Source of the DNA: Chersky-265 sp035275285
GTDB taxonomy: Bacteria; Fibrobacterota; Fibrobacteria; UBA11236
Assembly: GCA_035275285.1 (NCBI GenBank)
Contig: DATENA010000158.1
Coordinates: 1-25,001, forward strand
DNA: 25,001 nt
Direction: 5' to 3'
Shown: positions 7,690 to 14,077 of the stretch, piece after piece
Layout: every line of letters begins with the position of its first letter
Numbering within the stretch: position 1 is the stretch's first letter
The notes under the pieces: model-generated
The model's input: only the letters and a program-made list of their open reading frames with translations
Database searches by the model: none
What the model was told of the DNA's origin: nothing
Program-made: the position numbers and the translations under genes

Positions 7690-8213
7690 TGAATCAAGGC
7701 ATGAATAATCCCGGAAGACGGGACCAGGAACCCGAGAACAAAGAGTACCAGGAGAAGGTCGTGGCCATCAACCGCTGCGCCAAGGTCGTGAAGGGCGGAC
7801 GCCGCTTCAGCTTCAACTCCATCGTCGTGATCGGCAACGGGAACGGACGGGTCGGGATCGGTTCCGGCAAGGCCAACGAAGTGGCGGAAGCCATCCGCAA
7901 GGCCACGGAGAACGCCCACAAGAACCTGGTGGACGTGATCCTCAAGAACAAGACCATCCCGCACGAAGTGAACACCCGCTTCGGCGCGGCGAAGATTTTC
8001 ATGCGTCCGGCCTCGCCGGGTACCGGCGTTATCGCCGGCGGCGCCGCCCGCGCCGTGCTGGAACTGGCCGGCGTGCACGACGTGCTCACCAAGAGCATCG
8101 GATCCACCAACCCCCACAACGTGGTCAAGGCCGTGTTGCGCGGGCTCCAGATGCAGAGGGGCAAGAAGGAATTCAACGCCCTGCGCCAGGTTGCGGTCAA
8201 GACCGCGGCCTGA
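7689..8213 (+). CDS. rpsE: 30S ribosomal protein S5
   Basis: S5 (174 aa) starts at the ATG in TGATG, overlapping rplR by one base. The double-stranded-RNA-binding-like N-domain reads EKVVAINRCAKVVKGGRRFS and GNGNGRVGIGSGKANEVAEA, and the C-domain has ASPGTGVIAGGAARAVLELA and TKSIGSTNPHNVVKA. S5 takes part in decoding fidelity and the mRNA entry helicase. The first 19 residues (NQGMNNPGRRDQEPENKEY) are a hydrophilic extension typical of non-enteric S5. The open frame upstream of 7689 runs inside rplR and is not S5. Confidence 0.97.
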   Translation: MNQGMNNPGRRDQEPENKEYQEKVVAINRCAKVVKGGRRFSFNSIVVIGNGNGRVGIGSGKANEVAEAIRKATENAHKNLVDVILKNKTIPHEVNTRFGAAKIFMRPASPGTGVIAGGAARAVLELAGVHDVLTKSIGSTNPHNVVKAVLRGLQMQRGKKEFNALRQVAVKTAA

Positions 8214-8239
8214 GGCCGGGGTAATCAAGGAATAGGGAC

Positions 8240-8425
8240 ATGGCAAACAAAGTCAAAATCACTCAGCTGGTGAGCGCGGTACGTTCCTCGGTCAACCAGA
8301 AGCGCACCCTGGAGGCCTTGGGGCTCCGCGGCATCCGCAAGAGCGTCGTCAAGGAAAACAAAGTCGGTTTGGCCGGTATGATCCGCGTCATCGCCCATCT
8401 CGTCAAGGTCGAGGAAGTGAAATGA
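8240..8425 (+). CDS. rpmD: 50S ribosomal protein L30
   Basis: The 61-aa product matches L30: KVKITQLVSAVRSSVNQKRT, then LEALGLRGIRKSVVKE and an end helix. L30 is a small, sometimes missing, 50S protein. AGGAATAGGG precedes the ATG and the stop overlaps the rplO ATG by 4 bases (ATGA), so rplO translation is probably coupled to it. Confidence 0.96.
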   Translation: MANKVKITQLVSAVRSSVNQKRTLEALGLRGIRKSVVKENKVGLAGMIRVIAHLVKVEEVK

Positions 8426-8865
8426 ATCTCTCCGAACTCCGCCCCAAAAAGGGCTCGCGCAAGAAGCGTTTCAAGGTCGGCCGCGGTCCCGGTTCGGGCA
8501 AGGGCAAGACCGCCGGCCGCGGCGGCAAAGGCCAGACCGCGCGCAAGAGCGGCCCGGTAGGCGCCGCGTTCGAGGGCGGCCAGATGCCCCTGCAGCGCCG
8601 CGTCCCCAAGTTCGGCTTCAAGTCGCACTTCCCGAAGAACCTCCAGGTCGTCAACCTCGGGGACATCGACAAGAAGTTCAGCGGCTCCGCCACCGTGACC
8701 TCCAAGGAGCTCAAGGCCGCCGGCCTGATCCGCCATGACGACGAGCCCGTGAAGGTGCTCGCCACCGGCAAGCTCAACTCGCCCCTGGTCGTCAAGGCCG
8801 ACAAGTTCAGCGCCACCGCCCTGGCCGCGATCGAAGCGGCCGGCGGAAAGGCCGAGGTCATCTAA
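8422..8865 (+). CDS. rplO: 50S ribosomal protein L15
   Basis: L15 (147 aa) carries the Gly/Arg-rich N-terminal arm (MNLSELRPKKGSRKKRFKVG, GPGSGKGKTAGRGGKGQTAR) that threads into 23S rRNA, then FEGGQMPLQRRVPKFGF and the globular end. It begins at the ATGA overlap with rpmD and ends one base before the secY GTG. It acts late in 50S assembly. No irregularity is seen. Confidence 0.97.
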   Translation: MNLSELRPKKGSRKKRFKVGRGPGSGKGKTAGRGGKGQTARKSGPVGAAFEGGQMPLQRRVPKFGFKSHFPKNLQVVNLGDIDKKFSGSATVTSKELKAAGLIRHDDEPVKVLATGKLNSPLVVKADKFSATALAAIEAAGGKAEVI

Positions 8866-8866
8866 A

Positions 8867-10195
8867 GTGTCGGCCCTGGCGGGATTCGCGAATATCCTGA
8901 AGATCAAGGACCTCAGGGACAAGATCCTCTTCACCCTGGGGCTCCTTGCGATTTATCGCCTGGGCGGCTTCGTGCCCCTGCCCGGTATCAACAGCGTCGC
9001 GATCGCGGAGTTCTTCAGCAAGAACTCCAACAATCTCTTCGGCCTGTACAATACCTTCGTGGGCGGCGCCCTCCAGCGCGCCTCCATCTTCTCCCTGGGC
9101 ATCATGCCTTACATCAGCGCGTCCATCATCATCCAGCTCATGGGCACGGTGGTCCCCACCATCGCGCAGCTCCAGAAGACCGGGCAGGAAGGCCGCGCCA
9201 AGCTCACCCAGTGGACCCGCTACGGCACCATCCTCATCAGCGCCCTGCAATCCTGGGGCGTGGCCACCTGGCTCATGAGCCAGGCCACCCCCACCGGGCA
9301 GAGCCTCCTGGCCGCCGGCGTGGGCAAGTGGAGCTTCGGCCTCCTCACCATCCTCACCCTGACCACGGGCACCGTGTTCATCATGTGGCTGGGCGAGCAG
9401 ATCACCTCCCGCGGCATCGGCAACGGTATCTCGCTCATCATCTTCATCGGCATCATGGCGCAAATGCCCCATGCCATCATGAGCGAAGTCGAAATGGTGC
9501 TTTCCGGGGAGCGCAGCATCCCCATGGAAGCGGTCATCATCCTGGTGGTGGTGGCGATCATCTGCTTCATCATCTTCATCGACCAGGGGACGCGGCGGAT
9601 TCCGCTGCAAAGCCCCAAGCGCGTGGTCGGCCGCAAGATCATGGGCGGCCAGTCCAGCTTCCTGCCCTTCAAGGTGAACACCGCCGGCGTCATGCCCGTG
9701 ATTTTCGCCTCCGCCATCATGTTCGTGCCGGCCCAGCTCGCCTCCTTCTTCCCCAACATCAGCGTGGCCCAGAACTTCGGCAATGCCTTTTTGCCGGGCC
9801 ATTGGGTCTATTCGGTGGTGTTCACCATCCTGATCGTCTTTTTCAGCTATTTCTACACGGCCATCATGTACAACCCCAAGGAAATCGCCGAAAATCTCAA
9901 GAAGTCCGGCGGCTTCATCCCGGGCGTGCGTCCCGGCCGCCGCACGGCCGAGTTCATCGATCAGATTTTGACCCGCGTGACCCTTCCGGGAGCTATTTTC
10001 CTGGCACTCATCAGCGTGGGCCCCTTGTACCTCAAGGAACAGTTGAACATGCAGTTTTACATCGGCGGCACCAGCGTGTTGATCGCCATCGGCGTGGCCT
10101 TGGAAACCCTGCGGCAATTCCAAACCCATTTGCAGAACCAGCATTACGAAGGGTTCATGCGAAAAGGCAAAATCCGCGGACGGAGAGGTTTCTAA
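8867..10195 (+). CDS. secY: Protein translocase subunit SecY
   Basis: This 442-aa, ten-helix inner-membrane protein forms the SecYEG channel. It shows RLGGFVPLPGINSVAIAEFF at the first periplasmic region, SIFSLGIMPYISASIIIQLM in helix 2, GTVFIMWLGEQITSRGIGNG, and the conserved C-terminal block FSYFYTAIMYNPKEIAENLK through GVRPGRRTAEFIDQIL. The start is GTG 8867, directly after the rplO stop (TAAaGTG). It is followed immediately by infA; adk and map, often placed here, are absent. Length is normal and the gene looks intact. Confidence 0.98.
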   Translation: MSALAGFANILKIKDLRDKILFTLGLLAIYRLGGFVPLPGINSVAIAEFFSKNSNNLFGLYNTFVGGALQRASIFSLGIMPYISASIIIQLMGTVVPTIAQLQKTGQEGRAKLTQWTRYGTILISALQSWGVATWLMSQATPTGQSLLAAGVGKWSFGLLTILTLTTGTVFIMWLGEQITSRGIGNGISLIIFIGIMAQMPHAIMSEVEMVLSGERSIPMEAVIILVVVAIICFIIFIDQGTRRIPLQSPKRVVGRKIMGGQSSFLPFKVNTAGVMPVIFASAIMFVPAQLASFFPNISVAQNFGNAFLPGHWVYSVVFTILIVFFSYFYTAIMYNPKEIAENLKKSGGFIPGVRPGRRTAEFIDQILTRVTLPGAIFLALISVGPLYLKEQLNMQFYIGGTSVLIAIGVALETLRQFQTHLQNQHYEGFMRKGKIRGRRGF

Positions 10196-10414
10196 GTGTC
10201 CAAACAAGAAGGCATTCAGGTAGAAGGACGGGTATTGGAAGCCCTTCCGAATGCCATGTTCAAGGTCGAACTGGATAACGGTCATGTCATTTTGGCCCAT
10301 ATTTCGGGCAAAATGCGGAAGAATTACATCCGGATTTTACCGAATGACCGGGTTTTGTTAGAATTATCGCCCTACGATTTATCGCGGGGCCGAATCACCT
10401 ACCGGCATAAGTAA
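10196..10414 (+). CDS. infA: Translation initiation factor IF-1 (GTG start)
   Basis: IF-1, 72 aa, is a single S1/OB-fold domain: KQEGIQVEGRVLEALPNAMF, VILAHISGKMRKNYIRILP and the closing YDLSRGRITYRHK. It binds the 30S A site and helps IF-2 and IF-3. GTG 10196 abuts the secY TAA. Codon use is noticeably richer in A/T-ending codons than in the preceding genes (for example the run coding ILPNDRVLLELSPYDLS), the only such patch in the cluster. Confidence 0.97.
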   Translation: MSKQEGIQVEGRVLEALPNAMFKVELDNGHVILAHISGKMRKNYIRILPNDRVLLELSPYDLSRGRITYRHK

Positions 10415-10475
10415 GCGAACGCCCGATAAACGGGCGTGGGCAGGGGTAGGGCGGGCGCAACCCGCCGCACTGAGA
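10415..10475 (+). repeat. Two-hairpin intergenic repeat, copy 1 (upstream of rpmJ)
   Basis: This stretch directly follows the infA stop. It holds hairpin I (CGCCCG-ATAAA-CGGGCG, 10420-10436) and hairpin II (GGCGGG-CGCAA-CCCGCC, near 10450-10466). It aligns without gaps to 11065-11125, exactly 650 bases downstream, at 52 of 61 positions. Four of the nine differences are the loop of hairpin II, and one turns a C-G pair into T-G at the base of hairpin I. After the repeat this copy continues with two more possible hairpins (GGACCC/GGGTCC near 10479-10495 and GGCGG/CCGCC near 10507-10524) before the rpmJ ribosome-binding site. Confidence 0.85.
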
Positions 10476-10546
10476 GCAGGACCCGAAGGGGGTCCGAGGC
10501 AGCGAAGGCGGGTTTGAGTCCGCCGCAGGAGATTATAGGAGAAAAG

Positions 10547-10663
10547 ATGAAAGTCAGGGCTTCAGTGAAACCGCGTTGCGAACACTGCAAAATAGTGCGC
10601 CGCAAAGGGGTTATCCGCATCATATGCAAGAAAAACCCCCGTCATAAGCAGAGGCAGGGCTAA
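10547..10663 (+). CDS. rpmJ: 50S ribosomal protein L36, zinc form
   Basis: L36 is a 38-aa protein starting MKVRASVKPRCEHCKIVRRK and ending KNPRHKQRQG. Cys11, Cys14, Cys27 and His33 form the zinc site of the C+ type. ATG 10547 has AGGAG close upstream. The open frame extends further upstream through the hairpin-rich leader, which is not coding. L36 is the last small protein of the spc operon in many bacteria and stabilises domains of 23S rRNA. A 33-base gap leads to rpsM. Confidence 0.97.
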   Translation: MKVRASVKPRCEHCKIVRRKGVIRIICKKNPRHKQRQG

Positions 10664-10696
10664 GGCCCTGCCGGATCAAGAGCTAGGAGACCACAA

Positions 10697-11065
10697 GTGG
10701 CACGTATTTCCGGTGTAGACATTCCCAACAACAAGAGGACGGAGATCGCCCTCACCTACATTTATGGCCTCGGCCGCAAGTCCGCTACGGACATTTGCAA
10801 GAAGGCCAACGTGGACCCGGCCCGCAAAGCCGGCGATCTGACCGATGACGAAATCGGAAAGCTCCGCCGCGCCATCGAGTCCGGCTACCAGGTGGAAGGC
10901 GATTTGCGCGCCCAGGTCGGCATGAGCATCAAGCGCCTGGTGGACATCGGCAGCTATCGCGGCCTGCGCCACCGCAAGGGCCTGCCGGTCCGCGGCCAGC
11001 GTACCAAGACCAATGCCCGCACCCGCAAGGGTCCGCGCAAGACCATGGCCAACAAAAAGAAGTAG
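10697..11065 (+). CDS. rpsM: 30S ribosomal protein S13 (GTG start)
   Basis: S13 (122 aa) starts with GTG at 10697, preceded by AGGAGA at 10685-10690. Family signatures are ARISGVDIPNNKRTEIALTY, IYGLGRKSATDICKKA and the tail RGLRHRKGLPVRGQRTKTNA with KGPRKTMANKKK. S13 forms intersubunit bridges B1a and B1b in the 30S head. It lies between the two copies of the 61-bp two-hairpin repeat, and the final G of its TAG stop is the first base of copy 2. Confidence 0.98.
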   Translation: MARISGVDIPNNKRTEIALTYIYGLGRKSATDICKKANVDPARKAGDLTDDEIGKLRRAIESGYQVEGDLRAQVGMSIKRLVDIGSYRGLRHRKGLPVRGQRTKTNARTRKGPRKTMANKKK

Positions 11066-11125
11066 CGAATGCCCGATAAACGGGCGTGAGCAGGGATAAG
11101 GCGGGCATGGCCCGCCGCACCGAGA
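11065..11125 (+). repeat. Two-hairpin intergenic repeat, copy 2 (upstream of rpsK)
   Basis: The second copy begins at the last base of the rpsM stop. Hairpin I is TGCCCG-ATAAA-CGGGCG (T-G closing pair) and hairpin II is GGCGGGC-ATG-GCCCGCC, here with one extra pair and a shorter loop than copy 1. The remaining 40 bases to rpsK are A/G-rich and unstructured by eye. The copies match in stems and spacing while differing in loops, which suggests selection on RNA structure or a recent family of dispersed elements. Confidence 0.85.
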
Positions 11126-11165
11126 CAGAGACAAGCGACAGCAAGCAGAAGCACGAGGAAATTCG

Positions 11166-11669
11166 ATGGCAGACGAAAAAGCGAAGTCCGAAGAGAAAGC
11201 CCCCGCCGCCAAGGCCCCGGCCGAAGCCAAGCCCAAAGCCGCGAAGGCCGAGGGTGAAGCCGAAGCCAAGACCGAAGGCGCCGAAGGCGAAAAGGCCAAG
11301 ATCAAGAAATCCAAGAAGAAGGTGGACGTGCAGGGCTCCTGCACCGTCAAGGCCACCTTCAACAACACCATCATTTCCATCACGGACGTGCGCGGGAACG
11401 TGGTGTCCTGGGGTTCTCCGGGCAAGGTCGGCTTCAAGGGCTCCCGCAAGAGCACGCCTTTCGCCGCCCAGGTGGCCGCGGAATCCGCCGCCACCACCGC
11501 CATGGAAATGGGCATGCGCAAGCTGGACGTCCGCGTCAAGGGCGCCGGCGCCGGCCGCGAGTCCGCCATCCGGGCCCTCAAGGCCGCGGGCATGGACATC
11601 ATGTCCATCAAGGACGTCACCGGCGTGCCGCACAACGGCTGTCGTCCCAAGAAGCGTCGTCGCGTCTGA
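11166..11669 (+). CDS. rpsK: 30S ribosomal protein S11 with long N-terminal extension
   Basis: The core from about residue 52 is ordinary S11: GSCTVKATFNNTIISITDVR, GFKGSRKSTPFAAQVAAESA, RVKGAGAGRESAIRALKAAG and the end HNGCRPKKRRRV. S11 lies on the 30S platform with S18 and S6. The first ~50 residues are a low-complexity Ala/Lys/Glu stretch (for example EEKAPAAKAPAEAKPKAAKA), making the protein 167 aa against about 128 in E. coli. ATG 11166 has only GAGGAAATTCG upstream, compatible with a ribosome-binding site. rpsD, normally next, is missing. Confidence 0.95.
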   Translation: MADEKAKSEEKAPAAKAPAEAKPKAAKAEGEAEAKTEGAEGEKAKIKKSKKKVDVQGSCTVKATFNNTIISITDVRGNVVSWGSPGKVGFKGSRKSTPFAAQVAAESAATTAMEMGMRKLDVRVKGAGAGRESAIRALKAAGMDIMSIKDVTGVPHNGCRPKKRRRV

Positions 11670-11740
11670 GTTCCGTAGTAGTTGGAAGATTCTCGAGGAT
11701 CATGCTCGAAAAATCAATGCAAGGATAGAGGTAATACAGG

Positions 11741-12715
11741 ATGAAATGGAAAGCGCTCCACATGCCGAAGGGCATCGTCAAGGAAAAAGGGGATTCCAAA
11801 TACGGCCGGTTCGTGATCGAACCCTTCGAACGCGGATGGGGCATCACCGTAGGCAACGCGCTGCGCCGCGTATTGCTTTCCAGCCTTCAGGGCGCCGCGA
11901 TCGTTTCCGTCAAGTTCGAGGGCGTGTCGCATGAATTCTCCACGCTGGAAGGCGTGAAGGAGGACGTGGCCGAGATCATCCTCAACATCAAGCAATTGCG
12001 CGTCAAGCTCCTTTCCGACGAGGACGCCACCCTGCGCCTGGACATCTCCGGCGAAGGCGAAGTGCGCGCCGAGCACATCGAACCCAATCCCGACGTCCAG
12101 ATCCTGAACCCGGAATTGCACCTGGCCACCCTGAGCAAGAACGGCAGCATCACCCTGGAGATGCGCGTGTCCGACGGCCGCGGCTACGTCGTGTCCGACG
12201 AGCTCAAGCGCGAGGACGACCCCATCGGCGTCATCCCCATCGACGCGAACTTCAGCCCGGTGACCAAGGTCGCCTACGAAGTGTCCGACACCCGCGTGGG
12301 CCAGCGCACGGATTTCAACCGCCTGGAAATGGAAGTCTGGACCGATGGCAGCATCGACCCGGAAGACTCCATGGCCTACGGCGCCAAGCTCCTGGTCGAC
12401 CACCTGGAGATGTTCATCAACTTCGAAGGCGACCTGGAAGCGGCCGAAGAAGTGGTGAAGGACGAAGAGAAGGAACGCATCCGCCAACTGCTCAAGATGC
12501 GCGTGGACGAGCTCGAGCTCTCCGTGCGCTCCAGCAACTGCCTGCGTTGCGCGAACATCCATACCATCGCCGACCTGGTCCGCAACCAGGAATCGGAAAT
12601 GCTCAAGTACAAGAACTTCGGCCGCAAGTCCCTGATCGAGCTGAACGAAGTGCTGAGCAACATGGGATTGTCGTTCGGCATGGACGTGGATTACTATCTC
12701 GGGGATGAGAAGTAA
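11741..12715 (+). CDS. rpoA: DNA-directed RNA polymerase subunit alpha
   Basis: The alpha subunit (324 aa) has its assembly domain near residues 15-230 (GRFVIEPFERGWGITVGNAL, RRVLLSSLQGAAI, and later DGRGYVVSDELKRED) and a C-terminal domain near 250-315 (LELSVRSSNCLRCANIHTIA, KNFGRKSLIELNEVLSNMG) that binds UP elements and activators. ATG 11741 has GAGG at 11728-11731, 9 bases upstream. Met8 is a possible but less likely start. A 71-base gap separates it from rpsK with no rpsD. The downstream gap to rplQ is enlarged by a heptad-repeat element. Confidence 0.98.
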   Translation: MKWKALHMPKGIVKEKGDSKYGRFVIEPFERGWGITVGNALRRVLLSSLQGAAIVSVKFEGVSHEFSTLEGVKEDVAEIILNIKQLRVKLLSDEDATLRLDISGEGEVRAEHIEPNPDVQILNPELHLATLSKNGSITLEMRVSDGRGYVVSDELKREDDPIGVIPIDANFSPVTKVAYEVSDTRVGQRTDFNRLEMEVWTDGSIDPEDSMAYGAKLLVDHLEMFINFEGDLEAAEEVVKDEEKERIRQLLKMRVDELELSVRSSNCLRCANIHTIADLVRNQESEMLKYKNFGRKSLIELNEVLSNMGLSFGMDVDYYLGDEK

Positions 12716-12725
12716 GTTAAGAGAG

Positions 12726-12861
12726 ATTGCAAAAGTCAAATTGCAAAATGCAAAATGAAAAATGGAAAGCCGGGGACGAAGTCCCGCAAAGGCTCTCCAA
12801 CGAGGCGAACGGATCCCTCTTCAATTTTGCACTTTGCATTTTGCACTTTGCATTTTGAATT
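12726..12861 (+). repeat. Heptad inverted-repeat element, copy 1 (rpoA-rplQ gap)
   Basis: About 136 bp between rpoA and rplQ. The left arm (12726-12766) is six 7-bp units such as ATTGCAA, AAGTCAA, AATGCAA. The right arm (12822-12861) is the same kind of array in reverse complement (TTTGCAC, TTTGCAT units). The arms could fold into a long A/T-rich hairpin around a GC-rich core that itself contains GGGAC-GAA-GTCCC. The rplQ ATG begins 25 bases past the element, with its own GGAG at about 12876-12879. Strand is arbitrary. Confidence 0.9.
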
Positions 12862-12886
12862 CTAAAAAGACGATTCGGAGCATAAG

Positions 12887-13420
12887 ATGTCCAGACATGG
12901 TGTAGTTGGAAAAAGACTCGGACGCAACGTGGGCCATCGCAAGGCTCTCCTGAAGAACCTGGCCACCTCGGTGATCGCCCAGGGCCTGAAGGAAGAACCG
13001 ATGGAACGCCACGTGGTCACCACGGTGACCAAGGCCAAGGCCATCCGCGGCCTGGTGGAACGCTTGATCACGTACGCCAAGGCCGGCGATCTGGCCTCCC
13101 GCCGCCAGGCCGCGCGTTTCGTGACCCAGAAGCCCATCTTGAGCGGTCTCTTCGACGTGTTGGCCAAGCGCTATGCCAAGCGCGCAGGCGGCTATACCCG
13201 CGTCCTCAAGCTCTCCGGCAACCGCGTGGGCGATGCCTCGCAAATGGCCATCATCACCCTGGTGGAAGAGGAAATCAAGCCCAAGACCCGCAAGCCGGCC
13301 CCCAAGGCGAAGGCCAAGGCCGATAAGAAGGTCGACATCACCAAAGCGGAAGCGAAAGCTTCCACCGCAGAGGCGAAAGCCGAATCCGCCGCTCCGGCCG
13401 GCGAAACGCCCGCCGCCTAA
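12887..13420 (+). CDS. rplQ: 50S ribosomal protein L17 with C-terminal extension
   Basis: L17 core (residues 1 to about 125) shows RHGVVGKRLGRNVGHRKALL, VTTVTKAKAIRGLVERLITY and GGYTRVLKLSGNRVGDASQM. L17 sits near the tunnel exit. The C-terminus continues for about 50 residues of Ala/Lys/Glu/Pro-rich low complexity (RKPAPKAKAKADKKVDITKA onward), giving 177 aa where 115-130 is common. A GGAG lies 7 bases before the ATG. It is the last gene of the cluster and is followed by an intrinsic terminator after 67 bases. Confidence 0.96.
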   Translation: MSRHGVVGKRLGRNVGHRKALLKNLATSVIAQGLKEEPMERHVVTTVTKAKAIRGLVERLITYAKAGDLASRRQAARFVTQKPILSGLFDVLAKRYAKRAGGYTRVLKLSGNRVGDASQMAIITLVEEEIKPKTRKPAPKAKAKADKKVDITKAEAKASTAEAKAESAAPAGETPAA

Positions 13421-13487
13421 TCCCGGTTAGGACGACCGCAAGGCCGTTCACCGGAATTGGGCCCTCGGGCCGCGAAACGCATCCTCA

Positions 13488-13515
13488 AAGGCCTCCTGTC
13501 CCGGAGGCCTTTTTT
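13488..13515 (+). terminator. Intrinsic terminator of the ribosomal protein cluster
   Basis: AAGGCCTCC (13488-13496) pairs perfectly with GGAGGCCTT (13503-13511) across a 6-base loop, and the T-run continues to 13515. This nine-pair stem with a T-tract is a textbook rho-independent terminator 67 bases after the rplQ stop. The gap between (13421-13487) contains only minor GC palindromes. Confidence 0.92.
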
Positions 13516-13554
13516 ATGGCAGAAATCCATACCGGAAAAATATTTCCCTGGTTC

Positions 13555-13583
13555 TTGACGGGTTCGCCATGGCGAACTAATTT
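13555..13583 (+). promoter_or_regulatory. Promoter with a palindromic operator filling its spacer
   Basis: TTGACG (13555-13560) and TAATTT (13578-13583) are separated by exactly 17 bases, and 16 of those (13562-13577) are the perfect palindrome GTTCGCCATGGCGAAC. The arrangement predicts a sigma-70 promoter that would be blocked when a dimeric repressor binds. It points rightward, into the 3' end of the minus-strand regulator gene at 13601-13939, so its transcript would be antisense to that gene. The target and the link to that regulator are inference. Confidence 0.6.
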
Positions 13584-13600
13584 AAAAAGTCAAGAAAAGG

Positions 13601-13939
13601 TCATTTCTTCTTGGAAGAATCGCCCTTTTCCTTAGATGGCTTGCGCGTGGAAGGGCGACGAGGCGAAGATGGACGCGGGCTGCGCGGATTGTACTTGGCG
13701 GCGGATTCCCGGACCCAGCTTTCCAGGGCAGGGTCGATGAAGAGCTCGGAGAGGGGGATTTCCAGGCCGGAGCAGATCTTCGCCAGCGTGGTCAATCTCG
13801 GATCGTTCTTACCGTTCAGGATTTCGCTTAACGTGGATTTGGGGATTTGATTCTCGTGGGCAAACAACTCAATACTGCCGGCGCTCTTTTTTCGGATGCG
13901 GCTCCGGATGTTTTCCCCGAGATGCTTTAAGAAATCCAT
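13601..13939 (-). CDS. XRE-family helix-turn-helix regulator
   Basis: The 112-aa product has a helix-turn-helix at about residues 20-68 of the Cro/C1 (XRE) type: SIELFAHENQIPKSTLSEIL followed by NGKNDPRLTTLAKICSGLEI and PLSELF. The last 30 residues are a Ser/Lys/Arg/Pro-rich basic tail (SPRPSSPRRPSTRKPSKEKG) of unknown role. ATG is at 13937-13939 (minus). Near-identical 16-bp palindromes lie 45 bases upstream (13985-14000) and 23 bases downstream (13562-13577) of the gene, which suggests autoregulation. No toxin partner is adjacent. The phage-like or antitoxin-like origin is open. Confidence 0.85.
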   Translation of the reverse strand: MDFLKHLGENIRSRIRKKSAGSIELFAHENQIPKSTLSEILNGKNDPRLTTLAKICSGLEIPLSELFIDPALESWVRESAAKYNPRSPRPSSPRRPSTRKPSKEKGDSSKKK

Positions 13940-13982
13940 ATCCAGTCTTTGTGTATGAAAACTAGGGATTTCCCATACCGGG

Positions 13983-14002
13983 AAGTTCGCTATGGCGAAC
14001 TT
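13983..14002. promoter_or_regulatory. Second palindrome, upstream of the XRE gene
   Basis: AAGTTCGCTATGGCGAACTT is a 20-bp dyad with nine of ten pairs matched. Its 16-bp core differs by one base from the perfect palindrome at 13562-13577. It lies 43 bases upstream of the XRE start codon, a usual position for an autoregulatory operator. No convincing -35/-10 pair for the XRE gene could be picked beside it. Nothing shows directly that the XRE protein binds here. Confidence 0.6.
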
Positions 14003-14077
14003 TGAGGGGGCGATCCAGAAGCGAACCTTTTTTCAACCATTCTAGGACTAGGCCATGCCGGCCGGAAAGGAATTGAT

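Noticed and set aside
8858..10300. A 480-codon open frame on the minus strand across secY
   Set aside because: It is antisense to an intact secY, is rich in His/Asp/Gly as expected from reverse-reading GC-rich codons, and matches no family.
12726..12861. CRISPR array from short repeated units
   Set aside because: Units are 7 bp, contiguous without spacers and inverted across the centre, and no cas genes are present.
13611..13850. A 79-codon + strand frame downstream of the palindrome promoter
   Set aside because: It begins at TTG without a ribosome-binding site and lies wholly antisense to the XRE gene, so a coding role is not supported.
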